Positions 55,361 through 64,000 of a DNA stretch of 64,000 bases are shown here, in pieces. Numbering within the stretch: position 1 is the first letter of the stretch; the number at the start of each line of letters is the position of its first letter. A program made the translations under genes and the position numbers. The stretch comes from Apodospora peruviana. Taxonomy: Eukaryota > Ascomycota > Sordariomycetes > Sordariales > Lasiosphaeriaceae. The notes under the pieces are model-generated. The model was not told the origin of the DNA, ran no database searches, and saw only the letters and a program-made list of their open reading frames with translations. The stretch covers positions 806,001 through 870,000 of the forward strand of contig JAUEDM010000008.1 of NCBI GenBank assembly GCA_033439685.1. The letters run 5' to 3'.

Positions 55361-56308
55361 TCAGATCAAAACCTTCGTAAACGCCTCCCCCAAACCCCGT
55401 TCCACCAACCACGCCTCCAACGCTTTCATATCCCCCCTATTCGCCCTTTCGCCCCTCCTGTCGCCCAATATGTCCGTAATCTCCTCCATACCAGGAAACT
55501 CCCGCACCACACCGACTTCCCGAAACCGCTCGCTGACCTTCTTTTGGTGGGCGGGGATATCCCCCCAGCTCTCGGTCTTGATGAAGCGCATGTACGCGTC
55601 CACGCGGTCGGACGCGCCCTCAAGACACAATATTCCCGGCTTGCCCGACAGGAGGAATCCGGTCAGCTGGTAGGAAGGGGCGTGGTTGACGATGTCGTCG
55701 CGCTTGGAACGGGTGCTGATGGACGGGAAATAGAACCACACGCGCGTGATGGGGACGTCTTCCTTACCAGCGGTATTGTCCTCGTTTTCTGTTACTGTGG
55801 ATGTGGATGAGAGCAGCCTGACATGGGATGAGGTGATGTCTTGGATCTTCTCGATGGTGGCGAATAGATCGTCCGAGTCTGAGTCTTTCGGGATGTTGGC
55901 CATGAGCGCGGCGGTCTCTGCTTTGTTCATCCATGATGGTTGCACTAGGCGTATTTTCGGCCGAGGCGGCTCGGTATCATCAAGATATTTTTCTTCGCCG
56001 GTGTGGTGATATGTGAAAGGGAATGTTATCTCGAGTTGAAATGTCTTGTTTTGGACGGCAGGTTTGTCTTCGGCCGCCGAAACGACATCAAGGGTGAGGA
56101 GTACGGATACACTGGAGGGAACATTTGGAATTATTAGTTCCGGATCAATATCGTCCCAAGTACGGCGCAAGGCGTCGAGCGCGGCTGACGAGGCTTCGTT
56201 CATTGATATAGCTCCTTCATCTGGGTACATGGCCACCAGCAGGTCGATTTGGGCGAGTTGCAGCTCGATGAGGTCTCTAGGAAGGACGTCTTGAGACATG
56301 ATTGACAA
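55361..56308 (-). CDS. RWD domain + DUF1115 protein (RWDD2-like)
   Basis: A single exon encodes 315 residues (312 from the second ATG at 56299). The N-terminal RWD domain (~10-125) starts IELQLAQIDLLVAMYPDEG, the usual helix of the fold, with the YPDEG-like turn and FPFTYHH. The C-terminal half (~180-310) shows the DUF1115 pattern of RWDD2 proteins: VWFYFPSISTRSKRDDIVN, LTGFLLSGKPGILCLEG and the final EAWLVERGLGEAF. RWD domains mediate protein contacts, as in GCN2 and ubiquitin enzymes; the role of RWDD2 proteins is not well established. Nothing is broken and no intron is needed. Confidence 0.85.
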   Translation of the reverse strand: MSIMSQDVLPRDLIELQLAQIDLLVAMYPDEGAISMNEASSAALDALRRTWDDIDPELIIPNVPSSVSVLLTLDVVSAAEDKPAVQNKTFQLEITFPFTYHHTGEEKYLDDTEPPRPKIRLVQPSWMNKAETAALMANIPKDSDSDDLFATIEKIQDITSSHVRLLSSTSTVTENEDNTAGKEDVPITRVWFYFPSISTRSKRDDIVNHAPSYQLTGFLLSGKPGILCLEGASDRVDAYMRFIKTESWGDIPAHQKKVSERFREVGVVREFPGMEEITDILGDRRGERANRGDMKALEAWLVERGLGEAFTKVLI

Positions 56309-58277
56309 TATTATTGACGATTTGAGGTCCGGTGTGAAGGGATAACGTTGAGGCGCGATACGGCGGAACGTCTATAGCCGAGTCAGGTTGTTTGACGGAG
56401 AAGGGGCTAGGTGGCCGCAAAAATTCGCTCAACCAGCTGCAACAGATGAAACAGACAGTGCCAGAGTGGGGCCTTTGCTCCAATAGTCGCCCAGTTCATA
56501 CGGTAATCCGTAGGTCTTGGTGAGAGAAATCAGGAATCCCGAGCGAAAATTTCCCTTCGAGGACCTTGACATTAACTAATATGACAAATGAAACACGGTT
56601 TCACAACTCTTAGAGTCGATAAAAAAACTTAAGGTTTTATTGTTCACAAGCAAACCCTAATGGTCAAACAGAAAGATACTGCCACAATTCCGTCTGCAAA
56701 GACCAAGTAATAGATGTCTAAGACCTAACAGTCATGCCACCAATGTCCTCTAAATGCAAGTCTAATAGGTACGCTATTATGAAAACTGATGCGTAGCGTA
56801 AAGAAACTATGGTGAAGGAGTAATTGGAAGATCTGCTATGTGCTATGAAACTAAGGTATGAAGAGCCGAATGAGAGACAGCAGATCTAAAGTTCAGGATA
56901 ATATTACCCTGTTGGGCGCGAAACGTTTCGCTGTTCGCGGCCTTGAGTGTTTGAAAATACAAAGCTTTCTTACTGCGGTTCCAAACACCATACCAAGAGG
57001 GTGTACATTACAACCAACGTAGTGTCAAGATAGGGAGGCCTCCCTCTTTAGAGTGGTTGAAATGAGGTTATTTGTGAGTGTCAAGAATGCCAAAGGTGGG
57101 ATTGAAACTTTGAGTCATTGAGGCCATGCGCCAGACGTTTGCTAATTCCCCTGCCATACTACCTACCTTACACAGCATTGGAAGCTGGCTTGCCCTTCAC
57201 CGGACGAACAATCACATTTGGCCATATGTCCACACCGTTACCCGCAACACGATGCGACCCGCTCTCCGGACATGATATTCCATAGGCTTTTGACCCCGCT
57301 GACAAGCACCATCAGCCGGGTCCAGTCTCTGTCCTACATTGGACAAGAGTTCGTCAAAGGAGGCAAGCTGGCTTGGCTCGAGTGAGTGATGGATTCAGAC
57401 TAGAGAGAGAGTCTCTTATCAAGGTAGCCGCCCAGTTGGTGAGAACCATTGTCTGTTGTGATGTTGAGGATTGACCTTACCTATTCTGACGTCGAATCAA
57501 TCAGCGCCAGCAGGCTTCTTCGCTGTTACCATACTTATATTCATCACATATTCCATGGTATTTACGCCATGTTGACGCTGACGGCTAGAGTCCGAGGTGA
57601 GCTTGGTCGAGACCGTCTGGTAAGCTCGCCCTCGCTTCTTATGTTGCAGTCTAGTCGTCAGTTGTCTTTCTCGATATCTATGTGTTTTCCGAGGCTAGGT
57701 AAGGTACCTACCTCATCATCCTCTGGGGCGGCATTAGTTGGTCCCTTGCATGAAGGTCACATGGCGCCGGCCGAGGTCTGGTCACGCCGTGTTTAAACTT
57801 ACCGGTGTGCTCACTCTGTCTCGCGGGATTCTCGGCCCCGTCTAGCTCAGGTGTCCCATGATGAAGATGAACTACCGTCTTGATGGTAATGAATAAGTAT
57901 AAGCGCCAAGAGTACTAGTATACTGATACTCTTGTCAGCATGCGAGTTACCCCGTTAAGTCCGTTTTGAGCTCACCGAATAGACGGACTGCCGACGCCAA
58001 GGTGAGTGTAGCTCGGGCTGGACCCGCACGCTGCTGTTGTTTTTCTTGACCTTTTAGCCCCCTTTTGCTTTCGCTTAGGCATCTTGTCAAGTCGGAAAAC
58101 GTCGGCCGGAAGAGTTAGTTACTTAACTTACTTAGGTAGGTATTAGGCTCTTGGACTCTGTGGCACCTGGCATACGGTTCTGTGTCGGCAACGTAGCATA
58201 TGGTTCTAACTTCTGTGTAGGTCATTCGTTAGGAATCCGACCTCGTCGATCATCATACACATTCAAACCCAAGAGCC
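56309..58277. other. intergenic, no gene seen
   Basis: Almost 2 kb without a supportable gene. The part around 56580-57060 is visibly A/T-rich compared with its flanks and could be old non-coding or decayed sequence; I see no transposon features. The right end holds the promoter of the SGNH gene. Confidence 0.35.
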
Positions 58278-61200
58278 ATGATCTTCTTCCCAAGGGCGCT
58301 GCTGGCCGCCCTGGGCTTGTCCGTCATATCCCCCACGATCCAGCCCATTGCCGCCCACCCCTTCCCATCCAACACCACCAGTCTGGCCGTGATATCAGAT
58401 GATGGCTTTTTCCGACTGGAACCTCGCGCAGATCTACGGGATTTTCTACCTCCGTATCATGCCCTCGGTGCTTCCATCACAAAAGGCGACTTTCCCCCAC
58501 CTGAACAGCAGAATGTGCGGAATGGGTATCGCAAGTACCTCCGTGATAAGCTTCGCTCCGAAGGCTGGAAGGTCAACATGGTTGGCAACTTTAGCGATGG
58601 CAGCATAAGAGACAATGTAAGTAGTGTCGGCCCGTCCGCCGTCCCTCAGGTACCATCACTAAGACATGACACAGGACCACGAGGGAGTGTCAGGCGACCG
58701 CGCCAAGAACGTGGAAGCCAGAGCGCGTGACTCGGTAAACCACTGGCTGCCAAACGTCGTCCTGATCAACGCGGGCACAAACGACACGCAATCCACCGAC
58801 AGAGCCTACCTGGGCAGCACGGGCCTCAGAATGAAGGAGCTCATCGACACGGTATTCGCCAAGGTTCCTCGAGCCGTCGTCGTCCTGTCGACCCTGATCC
58901 CGCAGAAGGGAAGACTGTCGGACGGCACCGTCATCCAGGACAACGTCGACTTCGTCAACCAGCAGTACCGCACGCTCTACCGCCAGTACGTGCCCCTCAA
59001 GCAGGACAGGTCCGGCCAGGAAGAAGCAAATCCGCAGAGGAAGGTGGTGCTGGCCGACATGGTCTCCAACAACTTCATGACCCACGCCGACATCACCGAC
59101 AAACGTGCACCCCACCGTGGAGGGTATGAGGAAGATGGCGGCCGTCTGGCACTGGGCCATCCGCGAGGCCAACAACCGCGGCTGGGTCAATGTGCCGCAG
59201 GAGGTCAGCCGTTTCACCGACGGCGAAGGCCAGACGACATGCAAGAAGAAGTTTGGCAGCGGCGAGTACGACCCCCGCAGCGGACGCCAGATCCTTTTTG
59301 CCAACAGCGGCCAGATCAGGACCGACGGCCCTTACAAGCATAACTCGGTGCGGCGCGACGATTTGAGCAAGACGATCCGGCGACCGGTGCTGAACAAGGA
59401 CGGCAAAATCTGGTTCGCGCAGATTTTGAGGATTGAGGCAGACAACCCCCAAGCTGAACGAGCGAGACGAGCTCATAGTGGTCGATAACTCGCAAGCTTT
59501 CAAGAAGTATTGGATGTACAGGAACGACGGCTCGGGTGGCTTCAACCAAGACCCCATCGAGTTCGACGTGAAACAGGAGTGCGACAACAGGGGCGTGCTC
59601 TGGGGCGACGTCAACGGCGACGGCATGGACGACTTCATCCGCGTCCGGGCCGACGGCAACATGTACGTTTCCATCAATGTCGGGCAAGGCCTCCGATCGG
59701 ATTTCAAGGACGTCGGCTTGTACAAGGCGACGGCCAGGATCCAGGGGGGCGCAAACGCCGCTGGGACGGCCATGACTTCGACTGGGACGTCCGGGACATT
59801 GCCGGGAGCGCCGGCAGGTGCACACAGGGATGGGGAATCGGCTACAGGGACAGCGGACCTCGCTTCGCCGACGTGACGGGCAGCGGAAAGGTTGACTACC
59901 TCTGTCTGACGCCCGACTCAACCATCACGGCCTGGCTCCGTGGCGGCTCCGGTGGCGACATCAACGCCGGACAGGTCAAGTACAGCGAGGGCCTCGACCG
60001 GGCCAACATGCACTTCTCCGACGTCGACGGCGATGGACATGCCGACCTGGTCCACACAGACAAGTTCAACGGCAACGCCAGGGTGTGGTACTTCTCTAAA
60101 GTCCTCTCGGAGAGCGAGCGCGCAGCCAACAGCGGCAGTCTCATCAGGTGGGACCGACCCCAGGCCGTCTTCCAGGGCGCCGCCCATGGGCCCAACGAGT
60201 ATTTCCCCAGCCTCTCGGGCCAGGGCCGAGGCGATCTCGTCTGGGCAGACACAGACACGGCCCACGCCTGGATCTCGTTCAACAGCTGCCCGGCCGGCGG
60301 CGACTACCCGGACTCGCAGAATCCCGACGGCACCGTCCGCGACCCCGGCCTTCCGTCCTTCGGGCCTCGCCCTCTCGACCCGATCCCCGAGGACAACTGG
60401 TTCTGTGACCACACGGGCGGGTTCTGGGACCGCAACCTCTGGCTCCAGCGCCGGGCGTGGGAACCTGGCTGACCAAGCGGAGCGAGCTCTACACGGCCAT
60501 CGAAACGTCGTGGCCCGAGGAAGACAGCATCACGGGCGTGCCGCGCATCGTTGCGCAGTACGACGTCTTCAACCGCGACGACGCCTACAACTGGCCGACG
60601 GGCTGCCTGAGCATCCAGAGCACCAGCAGGTGCGAGCTGGTCGACGCGGCGCTCAACGGCCGCCCGACCTGCCCGCTGCATCAGGAGCGCGGCTTCTCGC
60701 TCTGGGCCATGGCCAACTACGCCAAGTTCCTCCAGAACTGGTTCTGGTCGCTCGAGCACGGCACCAACCGCGCCGTCCTCTTCGTACCCGCCATCCTGGA
60801 CAAATTCCCCACCCGCCGCCCCGACGTGGTCGTCCCGTCCGACGCCGCCGCCCTGACCCTCGTGGCCGGCATGTTCACCACCATCGGCGCCTTTGGGGGC
60901 CTGGTGCTCGGGGCCGGGTCCAACGGCCTCTCCGGCTTCCTAACCACGTTTGCGGGCATCACGTCCATCGCCGGGTCCGCCGCCTCGGAATCAAAGTTCG
61001 ACAACCTCGCCACCATGTTCGCCTCCCTCAGCGACATGCGCGGGACCGCCCAGGCCGCCATGGCCACTTGGTACAACCACCTCCTGTCCACCACGCCTCC
61101 GGCCGGTGACCGCCCGCGCGGCGTGCAGCTCGCCGCCGCGCTCGAGTCGGGCGTGTTCGCCAACCAGGACGTCATCGACAAGGTCCAGCCGGGGTCCAAC

Positions 61201-61457
61201 GGACGCGACGCCTCCCAGGTGAACCCGGCCAGCTTCCAACAGCTGATCGTGTCGGCCATGATCTCCGAGACGGGGAACAGCGATCATGTGGCCATCATCA
61301 AGTGGGGGTCCGGCAGCTCGAGAGAGACGAGATGACGAGCTGCCTGCTGCGCATGATCAATCGGAACTGTAACCGGCTACCTAGGTTGGGGAATAAGCCC
61401 GATGACGAGGGCGGGTTGTGGCCGTATCGGGAGTTTAAAAATAAGAGGGGGACTTAG
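58278..61457 (+). pseudogene. secreted SGNH esterase + VCBS-repeat gene, frameshifted
   Basis: First exon 58278-58616 starts with a signal peptide (MIFFPRALLAALGLSVI...IAA); a normal 58-nt intron leads to 58675. SGNH signs: the GASIT nucleophile block, INAGTNDT, and a HPTVEGMRKMA block after the first break. Then come FG-GAP/VCBS calcium-binding repeats (GDVNGDGMDDFI, DVDGDGHADLVH) and a C-terminal region with a Gly/Ala hydrophobic stretch. The frame changes five times without splice signals: at the A run 59101-59103, the C run 59446-59450, the G run 59744-59749, G runs at 60453-60461, and the GA repeat at 61320-61326; the last frame stops at 61457. All are at simple runs, so either decay or sequencing error. 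Probably once a ~1000-residue secreted esterase. Confidence 0.75.
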
Positions 61458-61700
61458 TCGTAGTATCAACATGTACCCAAGATGGTAATTAATGGAAGCC
61501 CAAGCCGGGCTGTATAGGTCAAACTGAACGATGCTGCACAATTCCACAAGTCCGCAATTCCATGTTATCTATTTCTAAGAACCAAAAGAGTCGTGCCATC
61601 AGTGCCCTTCAAGTGCAAGTCTATCTGCCTAATATCGTAGTCTCTCTCTACCGATCTTGGATGTCGAATCCTCAACCACACTATCAGCCAGAAAGTCCTT

Positions 61701-62117
61701 TCACTGGCAGTAGTCCGAGTGTCCAGATCCAGCATCATGACAGCCGTTCTCGGAGCAGGTGCTGCGAAACCAGAGCGCATCATCGCCAGTGCGCCCATCG
61801 CACTCGAAAAGTGTTGTTGGGAAGAGCCCGCTCGTCAGCCAGTTGGGATAATCTTGCTTGCCCTTGCGGATTCCGGCCCAGATGGCATCGTCGGACCAGC
61901 CTGACAACAAGCAGTTGTCAGCTCTCGCTCTTCGGCCTCCAGTATTTTTGAAAAGGGGACGTTGAGATCTTTTGAGTCTCAGGGAGAGGCATGCCTACCT
62001 ACCCATGTTATTCAGACTGCTACCACAGTACAGACGCTGCCCATGGCATTTCCCACTCTTGGAGAGCGCGGTACCCAAGATGGCGGAAACGGTCAGAAGG
62101 ACGGCTGCGGCGTGCAT
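61701..62117 (-). CDS. small secreted six-cysteine protein
   Basis: Exons 62003-62117 and 61701-61900 flank a 102-nt intron (GTAGGT donor, GAGCTGACAAC branch, GTCAG acceptor), giving 104 residues. MHAAAVLLTVSAILGTALS is a signal peptide. The mature ~85 residues have six Cys: KCHGQRLYCG, FECDG, STCSENGC and the end YCQ, enough for three disulphides. Trp and Asp/Gly residues are frequent (GWSDDAIWAGIRKG). Secreted small cysteine-rich proteins are often effectors, antimicrobials or adhesive proteins; I cannot choose between them. The first exon is too short to stand out on its own, but splice, signal peptide and Cys pattern agree well. Neighbours on both sides are also secreted. Confidence 0.75.
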
Positions 62118-63311
62118 GTTGATGGTTTGTTCTTGTGTTGGTTGATGATAGGTTTAAAGGCTCGAGGTGCGAGGTCTGCTGTTGGTGCGCTGTTGATTTG
62201 CTGTGCTGATGAAGCTGGAGATGAACTTGAAGTCAGGAACATTGACGATTATATACTTTACGATCGGACAGCTCGTTCACATAAAACTCTCACGATACAC
62301 GAACAGATACTCCAGGAAATTACAAGATGCTAGCCACCAGCTAGCTTCCCGTACTCGCCGAATTACAACATGTTAGAGACCAGCTGAGCTTTCCATGCTT
62401 GGAAACTGCAATATGTTAGCAACCAGCTGATATTCCCTAGGCAGACGCATAGGAGACACCGGGGATCACTGGCTGATCTAAGCAACAGCGGGGATCTAAA
62501 TGCTATAAGTCCGGGTGAACACAGATGTGGCAGTGTCACAGGCATCTGTACCCCGGATAAACATGAGAGTGGACCCTACACAGAACCGTTTGATCTAGGT
62601 ACCTATCTATGTACCAGGTAATACTGCCTGTTACCATGTTGTACGATTCTTCGATCTTGAGCCGAGGTGGTCTGATCGCTTATGCATCTACAATATAGAT
62701 TGAATCACGGCCACAACGGGGCCTCAGACCAACGAGGTCGGCGACCATTTCGCATCGTATGAACTTTCCTTCACCGCCAGTAGAACCTGTTGATACTAAC
62801 ATACTAAGAGGTAAAGACAACCTGTTGTATCGTCGCACTGCCAGGCAGCACTAACCGAAACATTGAATCCTTCACATACTCGGTCCTATTATACGAGCTG
62901 AGGTGAGGCTAAACATGAGCTGAGTGAAGCTCAGCACATTGTGTGAAAACACCATCAGCTGAACCTGTGATGTCGTACGACTGTGGGGCTCCTGGTATCA
63001 GTCGGGCGTTTGGTTTTGACCCGATCGAGAGCGGCCATACCGAACATACATGTCAAGCCAAGGCAGAGAGTTCTCTCGTAAACCAAGCAAACCATGATCA
63101 AAGCGACACTATACATTTTGAGGCCGCGATGTTGAGGTCTAGGTAGGATATATAGTAGATGAAAATCCGCACGAAGTAAGCATATCTCCAGGAAATCATC
63201 CAACGCTTCAACCGAACTGAACGTATTCAAGCTACAGACTCAGTTCAACACCTAGCTGAAATCACCTTCTGCCGCACCTCACTTCACACGAACTGTACCA
63301 ACGTTGCAATC
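62118..63311. other. intergenic between secreted-protein genes
   Basis: 1.2 kb between divergent secreted-protein genes. A short imperfect direct repeat of GATGCTAGCCACCAGCTAG / CATGTTAGAGACCAGCTGAG / ATGTTAGCAACCAGCTGA lies at about 62327-62429. No gene is seen. Confidence 0.4.
62327..62429. repeat. three imperfect copies of a ~35-45-nt element
   Basis: TTACAAGATGCTAGCCACCAGCTAGC, TTACAACATGTTAGAGACCAGCTGAGC and TGCAATATGTTAGCAACCAGCTGA follow each other, each sharing ATGyTAG...ACCAGCT. Function unknown; possibly a decayed tandem repeat in the promoter region. Confidence 0.55.
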
Positions 63312-63856
63312 ATGGTCGCATACAAGTCCTGCTTCCTCACTTTCCTCCTCGCCAACCTGGGCCATCTCGCGGCAGCCAGTCCCATCTCCCCTCAAGCCGC
63401 AAGCAACACCACTGCCAGTATTGACAGCGTATCCGCGGCTGTGAGTTCCTCTCTCTCTTCCTCCCTAATAACAAGCCCTCCTTCTGACATTTTCCAAAGG
63501 CTATCAATCTCTCCTGCCGAACCGGCAGAACCGACACTGTCACATTTCGCCTGAGCCAGCTGACATCCAACATGCGGTATTTTCCGGATAACACGCACGC
63601 GAGCGGCTACCCCAAGCGTTTCTTCAACGATGAAGGTTTCCGCTGGGAATTCAGCCGCGCGGCCTGCGAGGCGGGCACAACCCTGGAGATGCCTGTCTTT
63701 ACGGACGGGCATTTGTATGACTGGGACAGGGCCCCGAGGCCGTCCCCGGGTCTTTTCAGGTTGGTGTATGTCAGTGATGGGACTAACAACGCGTTGTGTG
63801 GTCTGATTGTTCATCGGGGTGATGCGGGTGATTTTGAGTTGTGCAACCAGATTTAA
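63312..63856 (+). CDS. secreted RNase T1-fold protein, one site changed
   Basis: Exons 63312-63440 and 63500-63856 (GTGAGT donor, CTGAC branch, AAAG acceptor) encode 161 residues. The start is a signal peptide (MVAYKSCFLTFLLANLGHLAAA). The mature part aligns with the fungal RNase N1/T1 family: GYPKRFFNDEGF for T1 YPHKYNNYEGF, LEMPVF for YEWPIL, FRLVYV for DRVVF and LIVHRGDAG for VITHTGASG. Counting by T1 numbering, Tyr38, Glu58, Arg77 and His92 are kept but His40 is Lys. Such proteins cut RNA at guanosine outside the cell, or, when the site is lost, act as RNase-like effectors. Activity is therefore uncertain. Four Cys (LSC, AAC, ALC, ELC) can form two disulphides. Confidence 0.82.
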
Positions 63857-64000
63857 ATGGACGGAGAGTTTATAGAGCTAAGACTGTGATGGGAGAAATT
63901 CATGCTGCTTGGGGTTTAGAAGGGAACAAATAGACTAGAATTAGACTGTGCTTTTATCTCGTACGTCTTTGCTTTGGGAATGCGAAGTGATATAACACAA

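Noticed and set aside
56309..58277. Decayed transposon in the A/T-rich part
   Set aside because: No terminal repeats, transposase or reverse-transcriptase remnants could be seen by eye; a repeat search would be needed.
58675..61335. Treating frame changes in the SGNH/VCBS gene as introns
   Set aside because: No GT...AG pairs of normal size flank the breaks; they sit in homopolymer or GA runs within continuous protein similarity.
1..64000. CRISPR arrays or bacterial-type operons
   Set aside because: Introns, a Pol III tRNA and fungal proteins show a eukaryotic genome; no regularly spaced identical repeats are present.

Overview
The window looks like a chromosome segment from a filamentous ascomycete, most likely a sordariomycete of Neurospora/Chaetomium type. 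Genes have short introns (mostly 55-100 nt) with GT...CTAAC or CTGAC...AG signals, exons are GC-rich, and the recognisable proteins (CCG-9, FWD-1, CDC24, SOD2, PSF3, VPS60, MRP10) resemble fungal versions. I had no search tools. Family calls rest on recognised motifs, and spliced models were built by hand from splice signals and reading frame.

Left part (0-29 kb), mostly housekeeping: tRNA-Thr(UGU); GINS subunit PSF3 head-to-head with mitochondrial Mn-superoxide dismutase; a NACHT-type STAND protein; trehalose synthase/phosphorylase CCG-9; an NmrA-like protein; ESCRT-III subunit VPS60; F-box/WD40 protein FWD-1; the Cdc42 exchange factor CDC24; and the small mitoribosomal protein MRP10. MRP10 needs splicing and is easily missed.

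Middle (29-47 kb), more accessory: a large disordered AT-hook nuclear protein; a secreted Cys/Lys-rich protein; a divergent pair made of a STAND N-terminal-domain-only protein and a ten-exon Hsp70-like protein whose nucleotide-binding loops all look degenerate; thymidylate synthase; a repeat-containing basic protein; and a long Pro/Arg-rich protein carrying SILK and RVxF motifs.

Right part (47-64 kb): the most interesting locus is a tandem of a SesB-like alpha/beta hydrolase with a glycine/asparagine-rich C-terminal tail that looks like a fungal amyloid signalling motif (48174-49538), followed by a NACHT-ankyrin NOD-like receptor (50332-54215) with only a short N-terminus. This is the layout of a two-gene NLR/effector programmed-cell-death or incompatibility system. 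After an RWD-domain gene comes a cluster of secreted proteins: a frameshifted SGNH-esterase/VCBS-repeat gene, a small six-cysteine secreted protein, and an RNase T1-fold secreted protein with one changed catalytic position.

How the genes work together: several immunity-type genes (4281, 35919, 37856, 48174, 50332) and several secreted proteins are scattered among core genes. CCG-9 (clock output) and FWD-1 (clock-protein turnover in Neurospora) lie about 4 kb apart, which may be chance.
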